Shown here in pieces: positions 20,821-33,100 of a DNA stretch of 64,000 nt (positions within the stretch are counted from its first letter, which is position 1; the number at the start of each line of letters is the position of its first letter). The translations under genes were made by a program, and so were the position numbers. The notes beneath the pieces are model-generated. The model was not told the origin of the DNA, did not search any database, and saw nothing but the letters and a program-made list of their open reading frames with translations. This DNA is from Acanthochromis polyacanthus (lineage: Eukaryota; Chordata; Actinopteri; Pomacentridae), in contig NC_067113.1 of NCBI RefSeq assembly GCF_021347895.1, positions 8,475,489 to 8,539,488 of the forward strand. Reading direction: 5' to 3'.

Positions 20821-23440
20821 TGCAAGACAGTGGTGAAACTCAAACCAGTAGTTTCCAGACTGTTTGACCTCTGAAAACTTACAAAAAGCAGTGTGTATTC
20901 AGGGTCACATATCTGCTATGTTGACAGCTCCACCAAACAATGATTATTTCTTTCCTCTAACCTTTTCACATGGCTCCATTTCTACAAATATAAAATGAGC
21001 CAATATCCCAGAGGGAAAAAAAGAAAATAGAGAAAAAGTCCAAAAACCAAAAGCAGATTTGTGGATCGAAACTTTGCTTTATCTTTTTTCCCCCTTCCAT
21101 TAATCATATGTTGTCCCTGTATATAAAACTTTATATAAAGTAGTTCAAAGTAACTCCACCTGCAGCAGCTACAGCAACCTGCTGCTTGTCTAATGCTTAT
21201 CTAAGCTAATGCCATGCATAACAATATATGAATCAGTGGGACCAGAGTAGTACTTTTGATTAACCTCTATAACTACATTTTGCTTCTAAAACACTTACTT
21301 AAGTCAGATTGTTCATGCAGAACCTTTACTTGTAATGGAATATTTTACAGAAATTGCTTGACTGATTCTTGTAAGGAAAGGATTTAACATTTCTTCTATG
21401 GCTGTGTTTATTTTAGGTGAATAAAATAGACTAGATGTGTTAGGTTTGATTTCTCACTGCTAAATTTGGTTTAACAGTATTTAGCAGGACTGAGTATGGG
21501 CTTGGTGATGACTCCTTACCCATGCTGAACCAACTTTGTTGATAGAATCTGGTTCACTAAGATGGAGTCATGTATACCTGTGTATGGAAGATAATGAAGA
21601 GCGTCATTGTGAATTCTCTGTCTGCAAGTGTTCCTTCAGAAGAAGAGATAGAAAACATTCAAACAAATCAAATGATGCCTGGAGACAGTCTGAGACGGAA
21701 AGTGAGCTGGCTGAGTAAGTAGGGAGGATAGGTTCTTCAAAACGTGTAATTTGCTTTTGCAGCAGGCAGCCACCAATCAACAATTATTGCATGTATATTA
21801 CCTTCCGCTGTGACTAATCCTTAATTAACACCAGGTCTGTGCTCCTCTTATTGTGGCTTGTCATTGGAGGCTTTACTGAGCAGTGTGTGGCACACAGTGA
21901 GCAACCAGGTGGCCGAGGCCAGCACAATACTCTCTCCGGCTCTAAATACTTGGTATGTGTGGTTGTATCCACATGTGGCTGTATGTCTGCTTTTATTAGC
22001 ATAGCTGTGCTTTGGATTTTAGCGTGTAGGAAGTGAGAATACAAAGAGCAACTCTCAGCATGCAGCTATGGACATGTTTCATGCTGCTTGTGAGTGTAAT
22101 CTCTTAAGGGCATTGCTCCCATATGACTGTCATGCTAAATGCATCCTCCCTCTCCCTTCAGCTGCCCGTGCGTGGGAGTGGATGCGCACTGACATTTGCA
22201 CACGTGTGTGTGTGTGTTTATGCAAACTGTTCACGCTGGTGTGTGTTCTTAAGGGAGCATAGCAGGGACGCGCTCATTACATGTGTGACGGATTAGACCG
22301 TGCGTTTGTGTGCTCTCATTTGTAGTCAGAGGCTGCCATCCACCCACACCATCTCTGCCATTTGGAGACTCACTCAGCCAAACTCCCCACATTTCTGCTC
22401 CGATGGGAAAACACTCATATCATAAAAGGAGAGGGCAAAAACAAAAGCAAGAAGAGCAACCCGCGGACACTGGAAGAGTCAGTCAGGTTACTAATTGCCA
22501 ACCTGTGTCTTTGCCTTTGAATTTTAATGCTGTGCTTTGACATGTTTGCCCAATTTGGTTGTCAGGGCATTTAGTAGATGGTTAGCCAAGGAGGAAGCAA
22601 AACATTCTTGTACACATTAGTCTTTTAACCCTTCGGAGCCTTGGGCTGTTTTCAAGGGAATTTCATCATCTTTCCTTTGGTCATGTTGAGAGCTGGGCAC
22701 ATGCAGCATCTTACATTTTCTTCCAAACAATCTAGGCTATCCAGTTCTTCCAGCATGTGATATGATAATACTTACAAATGTATTTATAATAGCTTTTACA
22801 TCAACGGATAATACTTTTAGTTATATGATACTGGGATTTGTTTATAGTTATGATGCTTAGTGGAGATTGTGTGAAATCCAGCAATATCAGAACCATGACA
22901 GGCAAACTGAGAAGCAACAAGGTAGGAGGAAGTTCAGCTGTGCATTTTGTTAAGCAGTAGGATGATGTTTTGAAACAATATGAACTTCAGGACCTTGAAG
23001 ATGAGTGAGGAAATTAGTAAAGATTTATACAATTACAGAAGTTTGATCCATTTTTATATTGACATTACATAGGCATGTACAAATATGTAGCAGCTCTGGT
23101 TTTACTTTTTCTTGTGAAAAGCTATGAACACATCTTTCAGTAGATATGATAATATATATGCAGTGACTGCTTTGCGTAGAGAAATATGAACGTATCAATG
23201 CTATGATGAGTTCATGTGAAATTGCTGTAACTATAGTTAAAGCTGTCGATATTTTTGTCCTGATGAAACTTAAATTAGCGTTGTTGGAATGGTTGAGATG
23301 TGCAGTTTTATTTGAATTAAGATACAGCTTGCTGCAATTATTACATCTAAAACAGTTCAGCTGAGAAGAAGGGATATGAATTTACATGCAAAGTAGATTA
23401 CATTTTATTTGACTGCTTTTCATTATTTCTACATATGTTG
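20821..23440. other. Intronic stretch, nothing recognised
   Basis: AT-rich single-copy-looking sequence. A lone ttaacccttcggagcc at 22625-22640 resembles a piggyBac-like MITE end, but no partner was found. A GT run (22204-22217) and several short open frames carry no recognisable domains. Confidence 0.5.

Positions 23441-23510
<70 letters not shown>
23441..23510 (+). repeat. (GATA)n microsatellite
   Basis: About 17 tandem gata units. Flanks are plain AT-rich sequence. Confidence 0.97.
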
Positions 23511-26500
23511 CCAAACATTTTTCAGCCATGAACTCATTCTTTTTTCTTCACTGCTCTTTCTGTCATATTTCTACAGGCTGATTTTGTTTCATCAGTCCCA
23601 ATACTTTCAGAACTCTACAATTTTCTTTCTGTATTTAACTGGTGTCCATTATTTTAATCCAGAATGACATTTCTTATAGAACAGAGCTTGCAGATCAAAA
23701 GACATTTTTAAAAATACAGAGTCGACATGGTGGCATTAACTGTGTTAATGTAGCTGTTGAAAGGAGGCACAAGTGAAGCAACCAAATGAATGCAGATGTA
23801 TACCAGAGCATTCTCTGCATTCAGTCAAATACATGAAAATACTATTCAGTCATTCAGTCAGACAGACAACTATCTGGAACATACAGCCAAAGAAACACAA
23901 AGAGCTTTTCAGAGTTAGGAGGCAGAGTTACTCACCTGATCTCAACTGCTAAAGTAACATCAAAGGACGCTGTCAACTTGACAGTGTCAAGACCATTCTG
24001 TGAATTTAACGATAACGACTGTTGACAGTAAAAGAACTAACTCTATGAGCATTTTTCAGCATGTTGGGTCTGCCACAGTCCCAACTGCTCAGTAAGTAAT
24101 GATTTATTCTTAGACTACGCATCGACTGCTTACAGAATACGCTTATTTGGCAAATCTATTTTTTGAATGATCTAGAATATTTTCTTCATGCTTGAGCACC
24201 TCCTGATGAGCGAGTAATCTGTCAAAGATGTCAAAGTTATTTCTGTCACACCTGTACACGTAGATTTACAGGCTTCATGAATGGTTGAGTCCCTCCTGTC
24301 GCTCCTTCTTTTCCTTGGGTTTCTACTAGAATCTTACAGTGCTGTTGGGTTCTCTTGATTTCACTGGATTTATTCTGTACTGATTGAAAAATGTACAGAT
24401 GCATATGCTACAGCTATAAGCTACCTTACTGACGCAACCTGAGGAGAAGGTTCCAAATTATAGCTTAGTGAATACAATAGGGGGTTTCAAAAAATAATTA
24501 CAAAAGTGTGGGATAGAAATAAAAGGAATTGTGAGCTTATTTATTCATATGATCATCTTCTAATCTTCAATTAATGATAAGTCGCATATATGTTTAGTCA
24601 TTTTCAGAGAAACTAAGTTTTTATGTGTTCAGAATTGCAGTTTGTCTGCTGCTCAGTAAATAATAGATGTGTCTGCTGCACAAAAGTCAAAAATGCAGAT
24701 CTCAGGTGTCAGGTTTAGAGTTTCAGTCTGAATAGGCTCAGGGCTACAAGTCTAGCCCACATTAAGCAAGAACTGAAAGGTCTGTTGGAGCATCACCAGA
24801 TAAATAAAAAAGATAAAGTATATTGACTTCATACCTATCTGTCCAATTACTTCTTTAAAATCTAAACCTCAGGCATTATGTGTTAAAAGGTTTTCATCTC
24901 CCACACCCTTCTTTCTATATCCTCCTAAGAACCGAGTGGAAAGTGTCTTTCAGTTTAGCTTTTTTTTTTTTTTGTGATTTCCTGCGTTTTTGGAGCTAAA
25001 ACTACAACTCAAAAAAGTTTTATAAAAATATTTTTTATTCAGGATTTTCAGCATGTCCACTGTAGTGGACAACAGAATGATTTTACCAGAAAAAACAAAT
25101 CAAAGAACTGTGACACTTTGAAATCAAAATAAGCTGACAAGAAAACAAGAATGTCAATTCATTTTCTAATGTAACTTTAAGAAACTAAATTAAATCACAG
25201 TAGAATTAAGAGGCTGAATGAAACATAGCTATAAACAAATATTTATTCATTACATTCATTACTTTACATTCAACGTGTTTAGCACACCACAAAAGAAATG
25301 TGTTTTGGAGCAGAATCTGGTAAGCTGGCTAGCTATTAGCTAACCCAATGTCCATAACAGCTGACATTCATAAAGAGACTATTATTTTTAATGACAAAAA
25401 GTTTACCTGAACTCTGACCCAAATTATAATTCCCGACATGCTCATAACCAAGAAAATATATTAATAGCATCAGTAAAACAACAACAATTTAACAATATTT
25501 GATTTATCTTTTCTCCATTTTGTCTCAGCATGAAAACAAAGTTCCCTTCATCTCATTCAATCACATGAGATATTACTGGAAAGGCTAGATGTCCTCCATT
25601 AGACACATCAGGATTTAGTGGGGTAGCCCAAATTAGTCAAAAGATATAGATCAAAACAAATGTCTAGTACAGAGGACATAAATGAATTAGCTGGGTCGAT
25701 GAGGATCTTGAGTTACATTTGTTCAAATTAAAGCTGAAATTTGGCATATTGAGTTAATATCAACTCAATTTTGATTTTGATTTCAAATGAAGGAAACCTA
25801 ACTCTAACTTTTCTTGTACTTATTCTTAAGACTGTAGACTTTGTATTCCAACCACTTTTGAGTTGAGACCCAGACAGCCGTACGAAACACAAAATGCATA
25901 TCACAAGTGTTTTTCCACTGCAGCTGCAGTAACTGGACACTGAAGAAGCTGCCAACACAATCTCACTACAGTTAACTACTCATTCTCTCTGCTGATCCTT
26001 AACAGTGAAGTTATCAACTGAGCTGTGTAAATTAAGCCTGAGCCAGTAAATGCTATAGCTATAATTTAAGCAGCTTGCCAAATTCTTAATCAAGAAGCTG
26101 TGATTAACTCTTAAACAGGCATCTAAGCTCCACTGCAGCCACCAACTACGGAGAGAGAACACTTGCCTTAAAACCCCTGGAAGCTGCTTGTCTGTCTGCG
26201 TTGCATTAATGTTGCATCACAACTTGAGGCGTTTCTCACTGTCTAATGTTTCATCCTATACAAGTGTGTTTAAAAGTCACAAAATGTACTTCTCTGTGGT
26301 AAAAGGAGAAAATGTGTTACTTACTGCATATAATGGGAAATGAAACTTAGAAGAACCAAACAAACAGCTTTTAACTTGATGATGCTACTCTGCCCTTCTT
26401 CAAATTAAAATATCCGTCTTCACAGTGACATCAGTGGTGATGCAATGCGGATATCCAGTTTGGATCCTTTGATAAATGTATCATTCATTCAGTGTAACTA

Positions 26501-26622
26501 TCTTTTACAGGAACTAAATAAGTTTGTCTCAATAAATTCTCAGTCATTCAAGAAAGTGGGCCCAAAAGAAAAGTCCAGGTTCTTTCTACTAAAGCTCCGA
26601 GCACAAGTAATTAAATGAATTA
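23511..26622. other. Intronic stretch, nothing recognised
   Basis: No exon, RNA gene or clear transposon seen. Near 25720-25790 ttcaaattaaagctgaaatt resembles the end-proximal sequence of the Tc1 family also present at 38840-39735, but it is too short to call. A T run lies at 24960-24973. Confidence 0.5.
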
Positions 26623-26984
26623 CACTACCGAAATAAATTTTGAGGTCACTTAGGAATGTCCTTATTTTTGAAAGAAAAGCAGTTTTCACTCAATGAAAAC
26701 ATTAAATGAATCGGAAATCCAGTGTAGAGATTGTTAATGTGGTAAATGACTATTCTAGCTGGAAACAGATGATTTTTAATGGAATATCTCCATGGGGGTG
26801 CAAGGGAACATTTCCACTAATCATCACTCCTGTGTTCTAATGCTACATTGTGTTAGCTAATGGAGTTGAAAGGCTAACTGATGATTAGAAAACCCTTGTG
26901 CAGTTATGATAGTACATGGATAAAAGTGTGAGTTTTCATGAAAACATGAAAATCTGGCTGTCTCCAAACTTTTCAACGGTAGTG
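26623..26984 (-). mobile_element. TA-flanked MITE of Tc1/mariner type, copy 2
   Basis: 362 bp between TA at 26621-26622 and 26985-26986, same family as 6490-6855 but inverted. Left end cactaccgaaataaatttt, right end aaacttttcaacggtagtg. The right terminus is closest to the family's likely original end. Confidence 0.8.
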
Positions 26985-27374
26985 TAATTAAACCGTATAA
27001 TAGTGATATTAATAGTAATAGGAGTAAACCAACGTTTTTAGTGACTTGAAATATCCTAAATGTTAATAACATAAAGCTCTGGTTTTCTAAGCAGACCTTG
27101 CTGTCTATTTTCAATGCAAGGCAAATTTTATGGTAAGTTTTTATGACACCGTTTTTCAAACTTCTACCTCAGATTTCATCCCACCGTGTGGAATATTCCC
27201 AATTTTCTCAGTTAGCACTAAGTGGGAGAATGGACAAGAGAGAGGGAGAGCTGCAGGTTGTGTGTGTGCCTTGGCTTGTGTGTGTTTGTAGTGTTATATC
27301 CTAATCTGTATGTGTATCTCCACATGAACTCTGGGCATTTACAGTCTTTGTACATGCAGATCTTCAGTAGGTCT

Positions 27375-27925
27375 GTCACGGACTGGTGTATGAACCCAAG
27401 CAGCAGGCACAGACAGGTGGTTGAAATTATATGATTTAATGCCAATGAGAATATATGTGAACAAAAAACTCTTAGTAAAGGAAGCCAGAGGGAAATAACG
27501 GGGAGGAGAAAAAATAGAATAAACTAAACTAAACTAAACTAAGGGTGGACCCGAAGGCCGAGTTAAACTAAACATAAAACAAAACTAGATTATGGGGGTA
27601 GAGAGACTCACAGAATGTCCAGGCTTGAAGGGTGGAAGTGGGCAGAACTGAACGAGCTGATGGAGGGAATGTGGCGATGGCAGGGAAACAGGTAAGCAGT
27701 CCAAAAAGGGAGACAGAGTCCGGGAAGGGCATGCAGGGAAACGGAGAACAGTGTGCAGGTTGTAGCGGGTTGCGTGGTGTGGCATGGCGGATGAAGCAAT
27801 GAACCAGCATTGAGCTGCGTATGGAGCCAGGCTTTATGCGGCGCTGATCGTTCATTCATGCCGGCTGTGCACTCAGCACAGCCGCTTGTCATTACGCTGA
27901 TGAGCCGGCTTGAGGGGCGTTACAA
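27375..27925. repeat. Unclassified dispersed-repeat candidate with (AAACT)n tract
   Basis: From tgtcacggactggtgtatg onward, the sequence is GC-richer than its surroundings. It contains an (aaact)n run (27522-27541), gagagactcacagaatgtcc, ggtaagcagtcc and a CA-rich gcactcagcacagccgctt near the end. I recall similar long non-coding repeats in fish introns, but cannot assign a class or terminal structure. Its boundaries are approximate. Confidence 0.4.
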
Positions 27926-28089
27926 GGTCACTGTGTGGGCCTTGACCATATCTTGCAGTGGTAATTTATCAGTGCAGTTGTGGTTTGTGTTCACCATTAA
28001 TCCACCACACCATCACCGCATCTTTTCATAGGACGTTGTTTCTCCTTTCCTTAGGTATTATGCTTCACACTGTTTCCATCGCATATATA

Positions 28090-28482
28090 CACTGATCAGG
28101 TGAAGTGAATAACATCAATCATCTTGTTGTAATCCAACATTCTGCTGGGAAACCTTGAGTCCTGATATTCATGTGGATGTTTGACATGTACCACTCACCT
28201 AAACATTGCAGGTCAAGCAACCCCCCATCCCCATGGCAACAGCAGTCCTTGATGCCAGTTGCCACCCTCAGGAGGACATTGCACCCTGACACACCACAAA
28301 AACTGCTCAGGAGTGTGAGCTAAGTGTGGAATGGTCCGGGATAAGCCTGATCTAGGAATCCCACAGGACATCCCCAGAGGTCTGGTATCCATGCCTCACT
28401 GGGTCAGAGGAGTTTTAGCAGCATAAAGGAGACCAGCACAGTATTATTAGGCCGGTGGTCATAATGTTATGCTTGATCAGTG
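28090..28482 (+). mobile_element. Tc1-like deletion derivative with intact ends
   Basis: 393 bp bounded by TA at 28088-28089 and 28483-28484. Ends are cactgatcagg and its complement, with gtggtcataatgttatgc inside the right repeat. The 5' part (gtgaataacatcaatcatc) is fused to the distal transposase region (acattctgctgggaaacc, ttcatgtggatgtttgac, ggtctggtatccatgcctc). All of the DNA-binding domain and most of the catalytic domain are gone. A trans-acting transposase would be needed for movement. Confidence 0.72.
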
Positions 28483-28997
28483 TATATGTGCACATGAACA
28501 CATAGGATAATGTACAGTATTGAATGCTTGCAAGTCATTAACTTTACATTGGAACTGTATGTGGCAAATGGTTTAACTTGCAGTGTGCATTAATGTAAGG
28601 CTTAATGAAATGAATACAGGTATCAGGACCTTCCACTGTGACAAAAAAGCGGTCACGCATTGGTGTGGAAAGAGCTTGATATCATTTACAGCACAGCAGT
28701 ACAGCAGTATCATCTTAAAACTGATTGATAGCTTGTGTAATGTGGGGGAAAAGGCATCAAAGGAGGCAAGTGTCAATGCTATGTTTTGATGTATAGTAAG
28801 AACATCATAGCTAACAGTACATGATAGAATATTCCCTCCTACATAAGCCCGCATATTAAAGTAAATATTGTTCTTGTGTATGGAAAACATCCATTTAAGC
28901 CCAGCTGTCTAAACAGACTGCATTTCACTCAGTAAATACAACCTGAGAGATATTCTTATGCTTCAGGTGTCTTTTCTGATGCTTACACTGGTAACTA

Positions 28998-29415
28998 CAC
29001 CGATCAGCCACACCATTAAAACCACTGACAGAGGAAGTGAATGACACTGATTATCTCACCACACTGGCACCTGTCAGGTGGTGGGATATATTAAGCAGCA
29101 AGTGAACATTCACTTCTTGAAGTTTTTGTGTTGAATGGAGAAAAAATATGCAGCGTAATGAGCTGAATGACTTTGACAAGGACCAAATTATGATGACTGG
29201 GTCAGAGCATCTCTAAAATGTAGCACAAATTGCTGAAATCGTTAATGGTGCTATAACAGACTGTGCATTGCAGCATGCTCCATATGGTGCCCATGCTGAC
29301 TCTTGTCCACTAGAGGTCCTATCTCACAGCCTATAAGTCTAAAAGGTCTGCTGCTAATGTCTTGGTGACTCATACGACTTCAGACGTCTGTGGAGTCCAT
29401 GCTTTGATGAGTGAG
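28998..29415 (+). mobile_element. Tc1-like element, second copy of the same family, internally deleted
   Basis: Begins after TA at 28996-28997 with caccgatcagccacaccatt and keeps more of the 5' part (cacctgtcaggtggtgggat, gctgaatgactttgacaagg). It then skips through short pieces (tagcacaaattgctgaaatc, ggtgcccatgctgactct, gtctgctgctaatgtcttgg) to gtggagtccatgctttgatg. The right end is missing; a SINE follows directly. Several independent deletions. Confidence 0.65.
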
Positions 29416-29419
29416 AGCA

Positions 29420-29778
29420 GTCTAGACGAAAGTTAGTTAGCACTTTGCCTTGCAGTGAGAAGATCCCCGGTTCATGTCTCGGCCTTCCCGGGATCTGTCT
29501 GCATGGAGTGCACATTTTCTCCCTGTGCATGCGTGGGTTTTCTCTGGGCACTCTGGCTTCCTCCTACAGTCCAGAAACATGGTTAGCATGGTAACTCTAA
29601 ATTGTTTGTAGGTGTGAATGTGAGTGTGATTGTTTGTCTGTATATGTAGCTCTGTGGTAGACTACCAAACAGTCCAGGGTGTCCCCTGCCTTCAGCCTAA
29701 TAAGTCAGCTGGGACAGAGTCCAACGTCCCCGTGACCCTAATGAGGATTAAGCGGTGTATAGAAAATGGATGAATGTG
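29420..29778 (+). repeat. V-SINE-like repeat, near full length
   Basis: Head with agttagcactttgccttg and gatccccggttcatgtc (B box). Core gtctgcatggagtgcacat and tctccctgtgcatgcg, followed by cttcctcctacagtccag and gtgtgaatgtgagtgtgat. Tail ctaatgaggattaagcggtg then tatagaaaatggatg. It lies at the broken right end of the Tc1 copy at 28998-29415, probably inserted into it. Confidence 0.75.
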
Positions 29779-29839
29779 TGGATATGGAGCACTGAGGTTG
29801 CCTCCTGTGTGGACATCTTAGTAAGGGATACATTCTTAA

Positions 29840-30193
29840 CACTACTGTTAAAAATTGGGCTCACCCAGACAATTTCATGTTCTGTTTGAAAACTCACACT
29901 TTTATTTATGTCCTAACATAACTGCACAAGGGCTTTCTGATCATCAATGAGCCTTTCAACACCATTAGCTTATACAATGTAGCATTAGAATACAGGAGTG
30001 ATGGTTGCTGGAAATGTTCCTCTGTACACCTGTGGAGATATTCTGTTAAAATCAGCCGTTTCCAGCTAGAATAGTCATTTACCATATTAATAATGTCTAG
30101 GCTGAATTTATGATTCATTCATTGTTATCTACACTGAAAAAACTGCTTTTCTTTGAAAAGTAAGGACATTTCTAAACTTTTGAACAGTACATG
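29840..30193 (+). mobile_element. TA-flanked MITE of Tc1/mariner type, copy 3
   Basis: 354 bp with TA at 29837-29838 (one base outside) and 30194-30195. The ends, cactactgtt and aaacttttgaacagtacatg, are more diverged than those of the other two copies, but the interior aligns closely with copy 1 (caccattagcttatacaatg, gatggttgctggaaatgttc). Confidence 0.75.
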
Positions 30194-30195
30194 TA

Positions 30196-33100
30196 CATGA
30201 CCACCTAAAGTATTTTACTGTAATGATTATGCTGAAACTTGCACAATACAGTGGAGACAGTTAGCTGCAAACAAAAGCATAACTGTAGTTTTATTTCGAA
30301 TTGAACCAGCTTTAATCCCTCTTAATAAAAGGGATTATCCTTGCCACTAACTTAATAATTAAATTTACAGTCCCATGAATGAAATGAAAAGCAGTCTCAG
30401 CGCCAGCATCATGTGCGTTTATCAGTAGACACAAGTCAAATATTTTCCTACTGCGACATTACACATCTTCCAAATTTAAACCAAAAATTCAACATAAACA
30501 TGATATTGTTGTTGTTTTTTAAACTCTGACTAATTACATGTCAGTCAGGACTATATCTAGCGAATGGTAACATACATATAAAATGTTGCACCTCCATGAA
30601 TGCACGCCAGTGGTTTATTTGTTTGAGAAGAATGTTTGTCATTTCAGTTCAACATTGCATTATTTATGCTTTTGTAATAAGATGCCCAAAATGTCATCAA
30701 ATAGTTGTTGTCTCCGACAGACTCAGTAGGCGGGAGTCCTTTCATTTTGAGTTTTGTTAGATAAATAGACTTTTGATGGAGCTTTGGTAAAGAATTAAAT
30801 GTCGTCTATTTGAATCTATTTTTTCTTGTTTTCCTTCTTTGAGCTGTTAGGTTTTATCTTCGCCCACATACAAGCAGTAGTTTAAAAATACAAATATAAA
30901 TTAGTAATTATCAACTCTCAATGTAGCTACACACTGCCTTAGTTTATATGCTTCTGTAGTCCTTCCACACAAACCAGTTGTTTAGGTGTGTTTTTATGCA
31001 GTGATCCAAGGGCAATTTTATATTTTCTCAGTGCCACTATTTTTTTTATGCCAGACAGTAAAAATTCTCTATGAAACAGGAATCATGATGCATCCATCCC
31101 ACAGAGAGTCTCTTACAGCCATGTTTTTTGGGTCCTTCAGTGAGTGAAGCTAAACTAGAGTGAGAGAGATGGGTCACCTCGAGGGCCTCCAATTGGCAGA
31201 GCAGTGCATTCATCCCTGGCAGGAATCTCCTCCGCTCTTCCACTTAGTGCTCGCCAGAGCGGACCTCCAGCTCTCGGACTGTTGTCACCACTGATGGGAT
31301 CCTCATAGCTCTGCATCTGGGAGTGCTGCCAGTATGAAGGCTGCAACTGTTGGAGATCATTTGGAGACGAGGCGAAGGCATCCTGCAACTGTGATTTTCT
31401 GGTTATTGGGCAGCAGTGTTGAACATAAAAGTGTCAGGGGGCATGGAAGGAGCTTTAATGTGCCGGTTGTGTGTACGGTTTGTGACAGAAGACTCAGAGG
31501 ATTTATTTTCAATCAAACTTGTTTAGTACATTCTCGAATACTGATTAAAATAAATAATTGGCATTCTGTAACCTTAAGAAGCAACTGTATAGAATGAATG
31601 TATCAGACACAGTAATCCATTAGACTGACATATGCATATGTAGGGGGATGATTGGTATAATTTTGGAAGCCTGCAAGTTGAATCTTGGGTCAAATGTAAT
31701 TTCTTCTGCATTTTGCATTTCAATTCTTTGAAATTGTGCTGTGGTGCAAATGTATAGTTACTGTTTAATCATTTTTAGCTTACTTTTTCTAATTTAGTTC
31801 TCAGTGTAGTACAGCAACTGGGTCAACATATAATTGAGGGACTTTTGAAGTCCATGGGATATATCTTGCATACATTTTTATTAAAAGTAAAATAAACTAA
31901 TGTTTTTATGTTCATAATGATCACATCTTTAGAATTTCCATAATTATTTATGAGGGAAACAATCACTTATTAATAAAAAATGACCAGATATCACTAAAAT
32001 GTCAACTAAATAACCGTCTGAATTTATTAACAACCAGCTTCTAATTAGCTAAACAATAATAACATGAGCTTACTCAAAAATAGTTTTGATTGTGTTCTTT
32101 TTATTAAGTTGAGATAATCATGACAGATATTCCTTTTTATATCAAATTATATATGGAAAACAACAAATTGTATCTGTGTCCAAGAAATCACTTTGAGCTA
32201 AGTTCCCCGTTACAAAAACACCTCTCCAGGATGTGTGTTAATTCCAGATCACATGACCTGCTCCACATGATGTCATTTCCTCCTGAAGAAAAGACTGGCC
32301 AGACTCCAAGGCTTTCTGAGTTATTTAATATAAAGTAGTCAACAGGTTTACTGCAATGTCTTTATAAATAACTTTCCATTTTGATTTCACTCAATTGTAT
32401 ATGTAAGATTTTAGAAGAATCTCTCTGTAAAAATGCCATGTGGTGTTTGGTTATAGATGGCCATGTTGATTTTAGGCCTGAAAACAGCAAAAAATGTCAA
32501 CTATGATACAAAAAGTCCCACAATTATATATTGACCCATATACTGCAGCTAATTCATAGACAACACTGACCTAGCTACATTGAAAGGACGCCAAACTATT
32601 TCACTGTGAGAATGCCCTGTTTTGCAAAGCCCCTTAGAAGTCTTTATTAAATTGAAATTACTCATGCAACCTGCAAAGAACACCGTATTGTGTAACGTAA
32701 CTCAAAATCTTTTTTTTTTTTTGAGACACACAGTGTCACATTGGCATTATGAGCAAAGTGAATAAGTGTTGTTACAAAGTTTGGAGTTATAGGTGCTATA
32801 GACATCACCGGAGCTGAGACAAGAGGAGAAGCTGTGCATTGTGGGTGACTGCTCAGGCACCGCTTCGAAAAGGGAAACATTGGGAAAAGGGATGCATTTT
32901 TTTATTTCTTTACATGCTCTTTGACCCTGCTTCTGTCTCGCTCCCAAGTAGCCTTCTTTGCTCTTTTCCTGTTTCAAATGTAAATGAGTCCCATTATAGC
33001 AACAGGCCACATCACCGTTCTTGGTGGCTTTTATTCCAGCTTGCAGAGAAAGGAGGCAGCGGCAGCATTATTTTCACTGACTAATGCATTCTGCCTCTCT

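Noticed and set aside
22625..22640. ttaacccttcggagcc, a possible piggyBac-like MITE end
   Set aside because: No inverted partner ending gggttaa was found within several kilobases.
23441..23510. Regularly spaced repeat that might suggest a CRISPR array
   Set aside because: It is a simple 4-bp GATA array with no spacers, in a vertebrate context.
25720..25790. Short similarity to the Tc1 end at 39540-39620
   Set aside because: Only about 20 bases agree by eye and nothing else of the element is present.
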